DNA of 64,000 nucleotides. Origin: an uncultured Aquimarina sp. Its GTDB lineage: Bacteria > Bacteroidota > Bacteroidia > Flavobacteriales > Flavobacteriaceae. Location: positions 124,001-188,000 of the forward strand of contig CANNFM010000008.1 of NCBI GenBank assembly GCA_947503835.1, given 5' to 3'. The translations under genes and the position numbers were made by a program. A model generated the notes under the pieces. It was not told the origin of the DNA. It searched no databases and saw only the letters and a program-made list of their open reading frames with translations. Below, in pieces: positions 17,470 through 25,257 of the stretch; position 1 is the stretch's first letter; every line of letters starts with the position of its first letter.

Positions 17470-17477
17470 CAAAAATA
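17470..17477 (-). promoter_or_regulatory. Candidate -7 box (TATTTTTG) for sprE
   Basis: TATTTTTG on the minus strand fits TAnnTTTG and lies 60 bp before TTG 17409. No TTG is found at the -33 position, so support is partial. Confidence 0.4.
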
Positions 17478-17602
17478 TGATGTACGTCGTAAAAATACAT
17501 TTCTTTCATTAAAAAACAGGTTGTTAACCCTTTTTTCTCCTCAAACATGACTTTCCTAATGTTCTTTTACGTTCTCTATAATAATTTTATCTTAAAACCT
17601 CC

Positions 17603-17629
17603 TTGCTCTTTCAGCATTTATTATTTTTG
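17603..17629 (+). promoter_or_regulatory. Promoter of the PaaE-like reductase gene (TTG-N16-TATTTTTG)
   Basis: TTG at 17603-17605, 16 bp spacer, TATTTTTG at 17622-17629, and ATG at 17644. This is close to the flavobacterial consensus with a slightly short spacer. The leader would be only some 8-10 nt. Confidence 0.55.
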
Positions 17630-17643
17630 CCAAAAATATAGTA

Positions 17644-18696
17644 ATGCCAGATTTTCATAAACTAGCTATAAAGCATATAAACAGAGAAACACCTAAGGCA
17701 GTTTCGATAGAATTTGAAGTGCCCTCAGCACTAGAGAATACCTATTCTTTTATTCCTGGTCAATATATAACTATTAAAACAGAGGTTGATGGGAAAGAAG
17801 TTCGCAGAGCCTATTCTATCTGTAGTTCTCCTAAAAGCAATACTCTAAAAGTTGCTGTAAAAGAAGTAGACAACGGTACGTTTTCTGTGATTGCAAATAA
17901 GACCCTTGCTAATGGTGATGTTTTAGAAGTTCATCCTCCAGAAGGAAACTTTCTTCTCAAAACCAATGCAGGAGCTAGCAATACATATGGTGCCTTTGCC
18001 GCAGGAAGTGGTATTACTCCCATTATGAGTATGATTAAGGCCACATTAGAAGAAGAACCTAATAGCCGTTTTGTTTTAGTCTACGGAAATAAAACCCCAG
18101 ATGAAACTATTTTTCGCGAAGAGCTTTTAGAGCTTCAGTCAACCCACTCGGATCGTTTGTTTGTAGAATTTGTATACAGCAGAAGCCAGGAAGATAATGC
18201 GCATTTTGGCAGAATCGAAAAACCTACAGTAAATTATGTATTAAAGAATAAATTCAAGGAGAGCACTTTTAGTGATTTTTATCTGTGCGGTCCCGAGGAC
18301 ATGATCAATACAGTAACCGAAATTCTATTAGAGAATGATGTTGCGAAAGATGCAATTCATTTTGAGTTATTTACCAGTAGTACAGAAGAGGTTGAAATTG
18401 ATGCCAATCTAGAAGGTAAGACCAATATTACTGTTTTAGTAGATGATGAGGAGTTTAGCTTCGTTATGGATCAAAAGAAAACCATTCTTGATGCAGCTCT
18501 TGATGAAGATATAGACGCACCTTATTCTTGTCAGGGTGGAGTGTGTAGCTCTTGTATTTGCAAAATTACTGAAGGTACCGCAGTAATGGAAAAAAATAGT
18601 ATTCTAACCGACGGTGAACTGGCAGAAGGACTAATACTAGCATGCCAGGCACATCCAACATCCACAACGATCAAGATTGATTTTGATGATGTATGA
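17644..18696 (+). CDS. PaaE-like ferredoxin-NADP reductase with C-terminal 2Fe-2S domain
   Basis: A 350-residue flavoprotein reductase. The FAD domain (1-100) has the RAYSICSSP motif. The NAD(P) domain (about 105-235) has GSGITPIMSMI and the terminal YLCGPEDMI. A plant-type ferredoxin domain (about 255-350) has CQGGVCSSCIC and a later ligand Cys in LACQAHP. Architecture equals PaaE, the reductase of phenylacetyl-CoA epoxygenase. No paaABC genes lie beside it, so here it may be a general ferredoxin-type reductase. It is monocistronic on the plus strand. Confidence 0.88.
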   Translation: MPDFHKLAIKHINRETPKAVSIEFEVPSALENTYSFIPGQYITIKTEVDGKEVRRAYSICSSPKSNTLKVAVKEVDNGTFSVIANKTLANGDVLEVHPPEGNFLLKTNAGASNTYGAFAAGSGITPIMSMIKATLEEEPNSRFVLVYGNKTPDETIFREELLELQSTHSDRLFVEFVYSRSQEDNAHFGRIEKPTVNYVLKNKFKESTFSDFYLCGPEDMINTVTEILLENDVAKDAIHFELFTSSTEEVEIDANLEGKTNITVLVDDEEFSFVMDQKKTILDAALDEDIDAPYSCQGGVCSSCICKITEGTAVMEKNSILTDGELAEGLILACQAHPTSTTIKIDFDDV

Positions 18697-18767
18697 TTTG
18701 TTAGTTAGTTGTTGTTAGTTTTTAGTAGTTAGAGAGCAAAACAGCTAATTTAAATTATATCATGAGT

Positions 18768-18787
18768 ACAGGTAGATTACCTGTTTT
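18768..18787 (+). terminator. Possible terminator after the reductase gene
   Basis: A 7 bp stem (ACAGGTA / TACCTGT) with a 3 nt loop followed by TTTT. The stem is short and the T-run brief, so it is weak. It separates the reductase gene from the Panacea-domain pair. Confidence 0.4.
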
Positions 18788-18821
18788 AACATGTTTAACT
18801 ATTAGTAAATCAAAAATTTAA

Positions 18822-18829
18822 TACATTTG
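18822..18829 (+). promoter_or_regulatory. Candidate -7 box (TACATTTG) of the Panacea pair
   Basis: TACATTTG fits TAnnTTTG and lies 27 bp before ATG 18857. The -33 region has TTAG rather than TTG. It argues that the TTG at 18827 is promoter sequence rather than a start codon. Confidence 0.5.
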
Positions 18830-18856
18830 TACAACAAATCGTATAAATTCTATACT

Positions 18857-19474
18857 ATGAATTTTGGAATTTTAAATGACATATTTAATAAAGGATTTAC
18901 TCAATCTGAAATTGATAAAATAGGAAATTCATTAATCTATATGATCTCTGTTTTAGGCGAAATTCCTAAAACTAAAGCTTTAAAACTTCTGTATTTTTTA
19001 GAAGAAAAATCAATAAATGATACTGGAATACCTTTTTTTGGATTGGAATGGAAAGTTTGGAAGCTAGGTCCAGTGGACCAGACAATGTATAGCGAATTTT
19101 CTAATTCACCCGATTTACTTAAAGATTACATCAATGTAAGTTTTTATGAGAATAATGTTTGTATGTTAAAAGGAAAAAAAGACTTTTCCGACGATGAGTT
19201 TTCCGATTATGATTTAATGTTAATTGAAAAAGTTGTTCAATCTCTTGGTTATTTAAGTGCTTCTGAACTAAGTGAATTAACTCACAAAAAAGGAGGTCTT
19301 TGGGATAGAGTTGCAAATGAAAAAGGACTTTTGGATAAGTTTAATAGTGGTCTACAAACTACTTCAGATTATCATATAGAATTCGTAGATTTAATAAAAT
19401 CTGATGAATTAAAAACCCAAATGTTCAATAATTATTTCAACTTAAAAGGAGTTGATCGGCAATATTCTGTTTAA
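18857..19474 (+). CDS. Panacea (SocA-like, DUF4065) domain protein, probable antitoxin
   Basis: About 205 residues from ATG 18857. The Panacea/SocA signature is visible: KTKALKLLYFLEEKSI, then a GIPFFGLEWKVWKLGPVD segment (family pattern of a Leu-Tyr-Phe helix followed by WxxGP) and ELSELTHKKGGLWDR near the end. Panacea proteins are known antitoxins that neutralise unrelated toxins encoded beside them. The next gene starts 6 bp downstream, consistent with a two-gene toxin-antitoxin unit. The pair is on the plus strand, flanked by minus-strand genes, which fits a mobile or accessory insertion. Confidence 0.82.
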   Translation: MNFGILNDIFNKGFTQSEIDKIGNSLIYMISVLGEIPKTKALKLLYFLEEKSINDTGIPFFGLEWKVWKLGPVDQTMYSEFSNSPDLLKDYINVSFYENNVCMLKGKKDFSDDEFSDYDLMLIEKVVQSLGYLSASELSELTHKKGGLWDRVANEKGLLDKFNSGLQTTSDYHIEFVDLIKSDELKTQMFNNYFNLKGVDRQYSV

Positions 19475-19480
19475 GTAATT

Positions 19481-19954
19481 ATGAAACTAGAATTTGCTGA
19501 TCTCTACTATATCCATAATTTTAAATTTCCAGATGGAAATACCAGAAATAAATATTTATTAGTCCTATCAAATAACAATTCAGAAAACAAACTGATTTTA
19601 TCTCTTCCTTCTAGTATAGGTAGGGTTCCAGATCATCTAGAAAATGGGCAATTTGGATGTATTAATTGTGATAAGAGTCATTTTAATTGTTATCGTTTTT
19701 CACAAAATGTAATTGTTACAGAAAACGGTATTTTTGGCTTTCCTAAAGACACCTATGTTTATGGTGAATGGATTCAAAACTGGAATTCAAAGTCTCTTAA
19801 AATGGACTATAATGTTGAGGGTGTGGACTATGATTATTTGGGAAAAATAAAAAATGAATATATTATTGATCTTCTAAAGTGCTTTATTTCCTCCATTAAA
19901 GTAAGGAAGAAGTTTCAAAGAAGTTTTTCTTCTATTCTAGAAAATCTGAATTAA
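19481..19954 (+). CDS. Unknown protein paired with Panacea protein, candidate toxin
   Basis: A 157-residue protein that I cannot assign to a named family. The start (MKLEFADLYYIHNFKFPDG, then RNKYLLVLSNN) resembles the opening strands of MazF/PemK-like barrels in layout, but no catalytic residues can be confirmed. A CINCDKSHFNCYRF cluster holds three Cys and a His that could bind metal. The C-terminus is basic (KVRKKFQRSF). It begins 6 bp after the Panacea gene. I infer that it is the toxin of the pair; a housekeeping role is not excluded. Confidence 0.6.
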   Translation: MKLEFADLYYIHNFKFPDGNTRNKYLLVLSNNNSENKLILSLPSSIGRVPDHLENGQFGCINCDKSHFNCYRFSQNVIVTENGIFGFPKDTYVYGEWIQNWNSKSLKMDYNVEGVDYDYLGKIKNEYIIDLLKCFISSIKVRKKFQRSFSSILENLN

Positions 19955-19969
19955 TCGTTTATCCAAGAT

Positions 19970-21028
19970 CTACAATTTATTAATCGCCTGTACTACACTT
20001 TCTGGTTTAATGGTATGCATCACTTTATCATAATCCGACGGAAACTTATTTCCATAAATTGAGGTAGGAATTTGATCGTATTTAGCAAGATTAGGTAAAA
20101 TAGCATTTTCTATAGGTTGCCCAAATGGCATAAAACCTGCATACGGGTGTGTTACTCCCCATAGTGTGATTGTTGGCACCCCGTACATTGCTGCAAGATG
20201 TGCATTACCGCTATCCATAGATAGCATTGCATCTAGATTACCTATTAGTTTTAGCTCATCTACAAAGGGTAGTTTACCTGCAACATTAGTAACATTATTA
20301 TATTTACTGCTGATATTATTAAGAATATCGGTTTCTCGTTTTCCGCCTCCGAAAAGAAAAATTTCGAACTGATCTCCTTGATCAAGTTGTTCGATAACCT
20401 CAACCATTAATTCTAAGGGATACGTTTTACTCTCGTATTGTGCAAAAGGAGCTACCCCTAACCATTTTTTAGTTGAGTTTTGAGTAAGAGAAAGGATATT
20501 GGGTGTAAGAGGTTGTTTTTTCGGAACCGTATGGGTATTGAGGTCTAAAGGATACCCTAAGGTTTCAAAAACATCTGCATATCGCTGGTGCGTGGTTTTA
20601 AGTTGCCTAAATACTTTGTTTTGGGATCGCGTAAGTGCTTTCTTTTCTGCTCTTCCTTTATCAATCTGTACGGTCTCTATTCCCTTCATATAAAAAAGGG
20701 TTTTTAAGACATTAGATCTTAGTACATTATGCAAATCTGCTACAGCGGTAATTCTTAATGTATGAAGTTCATTAAATAAACGGGTAAGTCCTAATATTCC
20801 CTTATGTTTTCTATCAACATCTGCATGATAAACCTCCAGATTATCGATCCCAGAAAACATGGGTTCAAAGAATTTTCTTGTAAGCACTGTAAGCTTTACA
20901 TCTGGATAGGTAGCTCTAAATGTTCGTAACACAGGAACGGTCATGGCTACATCACCCATTGCCGAAAGACGAATAACCAAAATGTTTGTTTCTGGTTGTT
21001 CTGGTCGATCGATGTTATTTTTCGCCAC
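19970..21028 (-). CDS. Glycosyltransferase family 9 (heptosyltransferase-like)
   Basis: A 352-residue GT-B enzyme. The N-terminus has the GT9 signature ILVIRLSAMGDVAMTVPVLR, and the C-terminal half has the donor-site region SMDSGNAHLAAMYGVPTITL WGVTHP (split here for length). Family members add heptose or related sugars to the LPS inner core using ADP-heptose. It starts with GTG 21028, overlapping the DUF4254 gene by 14 bp, so the two are coupled. Confidence 0.9.
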   Translation of the reverse strand: MAKNNIDRPEQPETNILVIRLSAMGDVAMTVPVLRTFRATYPDVKLTVLTRKFFEPMFSGIDNLEVYHADVDRKHKGILGLTRLFNELHTLRITAVADLHNVLRSNVLKTLFYMKGIETVQIDKGRAEKKALTRSQNKVFRQLKTTHQRYADVFETLGYPLDLNTHTVPKKQPLTPNILSLTQNSTKKWLGVAPFAQYESKTYPLELMVEVIEQLDQGDQFEIFLFGGGKRETDILNNISSKYNNVTNVAGKLPFVDELKLIGNLDAMLSMDSGNAHLAAMYGVPTITLWGVTHPYAGFMPFGQPIENAILPNLAKYDQIPTSIYGNKFPSDYDKVMHTIKPESVVQAINKL

Positions 21029-21623
21029 GCAGCACAGGATTTAATTCGTCGTCATTATACATTTTCATCTGCTTATAGACTTTCATGTATTTATCACCTT
21101 TTTCGATGTCGCCTAACAAGGTGTCAATAGCAGTAGATAAATCTACTCTTTGTTCTAATAATATATTTAGTTTCTTCTGGCATGCATCTTTATGGGCATC
21201 TGTTGCTCCTTCTCGAACAGTTTCCTGATGCATATGGTACACCTTTAAAGCCAAAATCGATAGTCTATCCACTCCCCATGCAGGGCTTTCGGTATTGATG
21301 GTGGCATTAGCCTTTGGCGTTACATTCTTATATTCTTCTAAAAAATAACTATCAATATATTCTACCATATCTGTTCGGTCCTGGTTTGAAGCGTCTATTT
21401 GTCTTTTTAGCTTTAGTGCCGCTACAGGATCAATTTGCGGATCTCGAATAATATCTTCATAATGCCATTGCACAGTATCAATCCAGCATTTGCGGTATAA
21501 TAAATGTTCTATCGCTTGTGATTTACTATCGTATGGGTTTGAGAATTCTTGATCTACGCTATCGATGATGTGGTATTTATCTATAACTTCTTTAAAAATG
21601 GTATTTGCTTTATTGGTAAACAT
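21015..21623 (-). CDS. DUF4254 domain-containing protein
   Basis: A 202-residue, mostly helical protein recognisable as DUF4254 (IEHLLYRKCWIDTVQWHYED; AWGVDRLSILALKVYHM). No signal peptide or membrane helix. Function is unknown. In Bacteroidota this family is regularly next to a heptosyltransferase-type GT9, as here with a 14 bp overlap, so a role in LPS core assembly is inferred. Confidence 0.88.
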   Translation of the reverse strand: MFTNKANTIFKEVIDKYHIIDSVDQEFSNPYDSKSQAIEHLLYRKCWIDTVQWHYEDIIRDPQIDPVAALKLKRQIDASNQDRTDMVEYIDSYFLEEYKNVTPKANATINTESPAWGVDRLSILALKVYHMHQETVREGATDAHKDACQKKLNILLEQRVDLSTAIDTLLGDIEKGDKYMKVYKQMKMYNDDELNPVLRGEK

Positions 21624-21721
21624 ATATGCTATTATTTTTCTATACTACTTAAATATTCTATGAATCATCAGATTTTATGGTTTAAAATCATAAAAAGATA
21701 AACCAATTTTCTAAAGAGGTA

Positions 21722-21729
21722 CAAAGGTA
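21722..21729 (-). promoter_or_regulatory. Candidate -7 box (TACCTTTG) for the DUF4254-GT9 pair
   Basis: TACCTTTG on the minus strand, about 100 bp before the DUF4254 ATG. A TTG lies only 10 bp upstream, so spacing is not canonical. The rest of the 202 bp gap shows no gene I can support. Confidence 0.38.
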
Positions 21730-21825
21730 TTATATTTTGCAATAGTATGTAGCATATGATTGCAAGATCCGTATTGGTAAAAAATAGGATTATCCTTTAA
21801 ACCCGCTTTATGCATCAATTTTAAA

Positions 21826-22746
21826 TTAAAATAACAAAATCGTAAACGGAAGTAAAAGAAATACCCAAATATTAATCTCTTTAGCAAATTGATGATACTC
21901 CATTTCGAGATAAGTAGTGCCAATAATTGCAAGAGGTGTAGCTATAAAAAACAATTCGGAGGTATTCTTTTGGGGTGCTATTATAACAATCCCTATGGCC
22001 AGTATTAAACATATAATGATAAGTCTTAATATTGGTTTTGTATTTGCTGGCTTTCGGCTAAATTTGATTAAGAAAATAGACAGGAAAAATAAAATGCAAA
22101 TCGACACTATTCCTACCGAAAACAGCTGATCTTCTATCAAATAATATTGAAATGAAAATGAAACAGGGTCTACATATTCATAAAAACTAAAAAACGAATC
22201 ATAAAATAATAACGTAAAGCAATTTGCAAATAGATACACTACCAATAAACCAACCATTGGAATAATCCAGTTTCTGTAGTTTTTAGGCTCAAAATAGAAT
22301 ATGGCCGCAAAAACAAGTACTAAAAATCCTATACTCCAAAAATAGGATAAAGACGCTATCCCTATATACATAGATGTATTAAAAATTTTAGCCTTAATCT
22401 GCTTTTCATTTCTTAAGAGTAACAAATTCCATAAGGCTAATACTAAAAAAGCATTGGATATTAAAATAGGAAAGCTGGTTAACGAATTAGGCAACATCCC
22501 CGTTAGAAAAGCATACATGAGTATTGTATGGGTACCTTTGTTGGTAAGATCATTTCTTTGGGCAATGAAGTGTAGTATCAACATGGGTAAGATGTATAAC
22601 AAAACCGCTCCTATAAACAGAAATATTGAACTAATTTCTACTACAAACCCTTTTTTGTAATGTGCCATCCCAATAAGGATAAGCATATACAATGCTACAA
22701 TAATGTAATTAATGGGTTTTGATTTACTAAAAAAGCTTGATAACAC
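21826..22746 (-). CDS. DUF6427 family membrane protein
   Basis: A 306-residue polytopic protein with some nine to ten hydrophobic segments from residue 13 to the C-terminus. It resembles DUF6427, a membrane family of Flavobacteriaceae that I recall beside purD and a DUF6341 gene, as here. No catalytic motif is seen; function is unknown. The start is GTG 22746; a later ATG (MLILIGMAHYKKG) would remove the first helix and is less likely. Confidence 0.75.
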   Translation of the reverse strand: MLSSFFSKSKPINYIIVALYMLILIGMAHYKKGFVVEISSIFLFIGAVLLYILPMLILHFIAQRNDLTNKGTHTILMYAFLTGMLPNSLTSFPILISNAFLVLALWNLLLLRNEKQIKAKIFNTSMYIGIASLSYFWSIGFLVLVFAAIFYFEPKNYRNWIIPMVGLLVVYLFANCFTLLFYDSFFSFYEYVDPVSFSFQYYLIEDQLFSVGIVSICILFFLSIFLIKFSRKPANTKPILRLIIICLILAIGIVIIAPQKNTSELFFIATPLAIIGTTYLEMEYHQFAKEINIWVFLLLPFTILLF

Positions 22747-22766
22747 TACTATTTTTTATATTTTTG
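22737..22766 (+). promoter_or_regulatory. Promoter for the DUF6341 gene (TTG-N19-TATTTTTG)
   Basis: TTG at 22737-22739, 19 bp spacer and TATTTTTG at 22759-22766 give a full match to the flavobacterial consensus. It overlaps the first codons of the divergent DUF6427 gene. Transcription from it would produce a leader of about 180 nt containing the palindromic element at 22832-22912. Confidence 0.6.
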
Positions 22767-22831
22767 CGTCAAACAATATTATGATATTGTTTTGGATAAT
22801 TATTAAACTAATGTATAAAAAGTTTTTGTTC

Positions 22832-22912
22832 GATTAATTACACTTTTGTTTTAAATCCCTCATTCTTGTTTCTCCCCAAAGGAGAAATGACTAAAGGTAA
22901 GTGTAATTAATC
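22832..22912 (+). promoter_or_regulatory. Structured 5' leader element (nested inverted repeats)
   Basis: A perfect 14 bp outer stem (GATTAATTACACTT at 22832-22845, AAGTGTAATTAATC at 22899-22912) encloses a hairpin of 7 bp (TTTCTCC / GGAGAAA) with a CCAAA loop. Partial pairing continues between them. It could be a cis-acting RNA element, a small RNA or a REP-like intergenic palindrome; the sequence does not decide. Confidence 0.5.
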
Positions 22913-22950
22913 TTATGCTGACTTTTTATAATAAGATATAAATTGAAATT

Positions 22951-23181
22951 ATGAAAGAATTTTTTGAAGCTATTGAATCACTTTTTGTAGATGGATTATT
23001 TGCTCCTTTAGATGCGCTAAGAGCATTAGAATTAGAAAGCTGGACTGGTGCCAATATTGTAAATTGGCTATTTATGGCTATTGGTTTTGTTGCTTTTTTC
23101 TATTGGATGAAAGAGTTAAAGAAATTTAATGATAATAATGAAGAAGACAGAGATCCTAAAGCGCATTCGTTTTTAGAATAG
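22951..23181 (+). CDS. DUF6341 family small membrane protein
   Basis: A 76-residue protein with one membrane helix (IVNWLFMAIGFVAFFYWM) followed by a charged C-terminus. It matches the small conserved DUF6341 protein of Flavobacteriaceae (FEAIESLFVDGLFAPLDALR at the start), sometimes mislabelled as uracil phosphoribosyltransferase; nothing here supports that enzymatic name. It is preceded by a structured leader and followed by a strong bidirectional terminator shared with purD. Confidence 0.82.
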   Translation: MKEFFEAIESLFVDGLFAPLDALRALELESWTGANIVNWLFMAIGFVAFFYWMKELKKFNDNNEEDRDPKAHSFLE

Positions 23182-23215
23182 GCTTTCTACTTCTTTAAAC
23201 AGCAACGTATTAAAC

Positions 23216-23251
23216 AAAAAAACTCGCATACTGGTGTATGCGAGTTTTTTT
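23216..23251. terminator. Bidirectional intrinsic terminator (DUF6341 / purD)
   Basis: A 16 bp perfect stem (seven A, then CTCGCATAC, pairing with GTATGCGAG, then seven T) with a TGGT loop between two convergent genes. It carries a T-run on either strand, so it can terminate both. Confidence 0.9.
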
Positions 23252-23273
23252 GTTATCCTTTTTTGGTTAAGGA

Positions 23274-24545
23274 TTATAAATCGAACCCAAGATCTTTTCT
23301 ATAATACATCTTATCAAAATGTAGTTTTTCTATATTTTCATACGATTTTTTTAATGCTTTCCTGAAATCTTCATCAAACGAAGTGATCGCTATTACTCTA
23401 CCTCCATTTGTTACTACTTTGTCTCCTTCAAGTTTTGTTCCTGCATGAAAAACTATAGATTCTGAGATCGAATCAATACCTGTAATTTCTTTTCCTTTTT
23501 GATATGCTTCAGGATATCCCCCTGAAACTGTCATTACGGTCGTTGCACTTCTTTGATCAATTTCTAAATCGATTTTATCCAGTGATTGATCTCCAACATG
23601 CTTAAATAATGCTACTAAATCTGTTTTTACTCGTGGTAGTACCGCTTCTGTCTCGGGATCTCCCATGCGCACATTATATTCGATCACTTTGGGATCATCT
23701 CCTACTTTGATAAGGCCGATAAAAACAAAGCCTTTGTAGTCGATATTTTCTTTTATCAATCCATTTACTGTGGGTTTAATAATCTGCTCTTCAATTTTTG
23801 TCATAAACACCTCATCTGCAAAAGGTACCGGTGAGATTGCTCCCATACCCCCAGTATTAAGGCCAGTATCTCCTTCTCCTATGCGTTTATAATCTTTGGC
23901 AGTAGGTAAAGTCACATAGTTTTTACCATCGGTAAGAACAAAAACACTAAGTTCTATACCGTCCAGAAATTCTTCGATTACTACTTTTTCACTGGCAGCA
24001 CCAAATTTCTTATTCGTTAGCATGTTTTCAAGCTCATTTTTGGCTTCTTCTATATCCTGAAGTATCAAAACTCCTTTTCCTGCAGCCAGACCATCTGCTT
24101 TAAGTACATATGGAGCATTAAGCGTCTCTAAAAACTGCTTGCCTTCTTCTACTGTTGTTGCTGTAAAACTTTGATATGCCGCTGTAGGAATATTGTGTCT
24201 AAACAAAAATTCTTTAGCATACTCTTTGCTTCCTTCGAGTTTAGCTCCTTCTTTAGACGGTCCTATAACTACCACATTTTTTAGTTGATCATCTTTGGTA
24301 AAGTAATCCGTGATACCCAGCACCAAAGGGTCCTCTGGGCCCACTACGACCATCTTGATGTCTTCCTTTAAGACAAGATTTTTAATTGCAGAGAAATCTG
24401 TAACAGATATAGGTACATTGATTGCTATACTAGCTGTACCCGCATTACCAGGTGCTACAAATAGTGTGCTGCACAATTCACTTTGTGCAATTTTATAGGC
24501 AAATGTATGCTCTCTACCTCCGGATCCGAGTACTAAAATATTCAT
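23274..24545 (-). CDS. purD: Phosphoribosylamine-glycine ligase (GAR synthetase)
   Basis: A 423-residue protein of normal length. The N-terminus is LVLGSGGREHTFAYKIAQS. It has the PGNAGT loop, the ATP-grasp signature LKADGLAAGKGV, GDTGLNTGGMGAISP, and the metal-binding EYNVRMGDPETE. It catalyses the second step of de novo purine synthesis (phosphoribosylamine + glycine + ATP). The start ATG lies 30 bp downstream of a possible -7 box. Confidence 0.97.
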   Translation of the reverse strand: MNILVLGSGGREHTFAYKIAQSELCSTLFVAPGNAGTASIAINVPISVTDFSAIKNLVLKEDIKMVVVGPEDPLVLGITDYFTKDDQLKNVVVIGPSKEGAKLEGSKEYAKEFLFRHNIPTAAYQSFTATTVEEGKQFLETLNAPYVLKADGLAAGKGVLILQDIEEAKNELENMLTNKKFGAASEKVVIEEFLDGIELSVFVLTDGKNYVTLPTAKDYKRIGEGDTGLNTGGMGAISPVPFADEVFMTKIEEQIIKPTVNGLIKENIDYKGFVFIGLIKVGDDPKVIEYNVRMGDPETEAVLPRVKTDLVALFKHVGDQSLDKIDLEIDQRSATTVMTVSGGYPEAYQKGKEITGIDSISESIVFHAGTKLEGDKVVTNGGRVIAITSFDEDFRKALKKSYENIEKLHFDKMYYRKDLGFDL

Positions 24546-24574
24546 GATTTGATATAACTTGAATTTTATGCGCT

Positions 24575-24582
24575 CAAAAATA
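24575..24582 (-). promoter_or_regulatory. Candidate -7 box (TATTTTTG) for purD
   Basis: TATTTTTG on the minus strand, 30 bp before the purD ATG. No TTG at the -33 position, so only the -7 half fits. Confidence 0.42.
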
Positions 24583-24723
24583 GTTCATTCGTTTTTGTAT
24601 AGCTAATGGTTTAGAGTAAAAACTTGAGTTCTAACGTAACATTTTCGGAATCGATAGTATAATACCATAGCGATATGAACTCATCACAAAGAAGATCTAG
24701 GCAGTAATGAGAAGGTTTTATAT

Positions 24724-24751
24724 GGTTTTAGCACATAGGTTTGCTAAAACC
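24724..24751. terminator. Hairpin between the surface-glycan locus and purD
   Basis: A perfect 10 bp inverted repeat (GGTTTTAGCA / TGCTAAAACC, 8 nt loop) begins 8 bp after the stop of the gene at 24760. A T-run follows only on the plus strand, so it is either a weak minus-strand terminator of the long polysaccharide operon or part of an unrecognised plus-strand transcript. The rest of this 214 bp gap shows nothing else. Confidence 0.4.
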
Positions 24752-24759
24752 TTTTTCTA

Positions 24760-25239
24760 TCATTTTAATTCACCAGCTGAGTATCGTCTTACTTCTCTGG
24801 TTAATATGCCATCGGCGTAATGTACTATTAAAAACAACTTCCCAAAAAACAAGTATAATGCCGTTATGATATTCTTTTCTTTAAAGATTCCTTGATTTAC
24901 TTTTTCATGAGGAAATAAAATTTTACTCTTAAACGTTTCAATTTCAAAATCTAAATGCCCTTCAAAAGAACGATATAGATCAATATCAAATGTATTATTT
25001 AATTGTTTAACTGTCTCCTCTTCGAGATACTCATAAGGCATAAAATATCTCTTGTTTTCTCTGGATATAAGAATAATAATGCTATAATCGTCATCAAAAA
25101 ACATTCCAAATTTAGCTCCAATTATTTTTATATCACTTAGAGACAATTCGAATTTTTTTTGTCGGAAAAAAGGAGAGAAATTTGCTTTCTCTGTCCCTTC
25201 AAAAACTAATTTGTTCTTACTTATTTTCGCTATACTCAT
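24760..25239 (-). CDS. Hypothetical protein at the end of the polysaccharide locus
   Basis: A 159-residue protein without signal peptide. I do not recognise the family. The first 80 residues look like beta strands (FELSLSDIKIIGAKFG; YSIIILISRENKRYFMPYEY), vaguely like PH/GRAM domains. One hydrophobic stretch (IITALYLFFGKLFLIVHYAD) near residue 130 may be membrane-associated. It starts 18 bp after the ligase-type gene, so it is probably the last gene of that transcript. Confidence 0.5.
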   Translation of the reverse strand: MSIAKISKNKLVFEGTEKANFSPFFRQKKFELSLSDIKIIGAKFGMFFDDDYSIIILISRENKRYFMPYEYLEEETVKQLNNTFDIDLYRSFEGHLDFEIETFKSKILFPHEKVNQGIFKEKNIITALYLFFGKLFLIVHYADGILTREVRRYSAGELK

Positions 25240-25257
25240 TTTCTTTAATACATCTGT

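Noticed and set aside
21711..21932. 73-codon minus-strand frame after DUF6427, ending in a protein-like tail (GLKDNPIFYQYGSCNHMLHT)
   Set aside because: The first half overlaps DUF6427 in another frame. The tail looks coding-like, but I cannot connect it to any family; it may be a remnant, so no gene is called.
24546..24759. Possible plus-strand small RNA ending at the hairpin 24724-24751
   Set aside because: The hairpin has a T-run on the plus strand, but no plus-strand TAnnTTTG promoter could be found in the gap.
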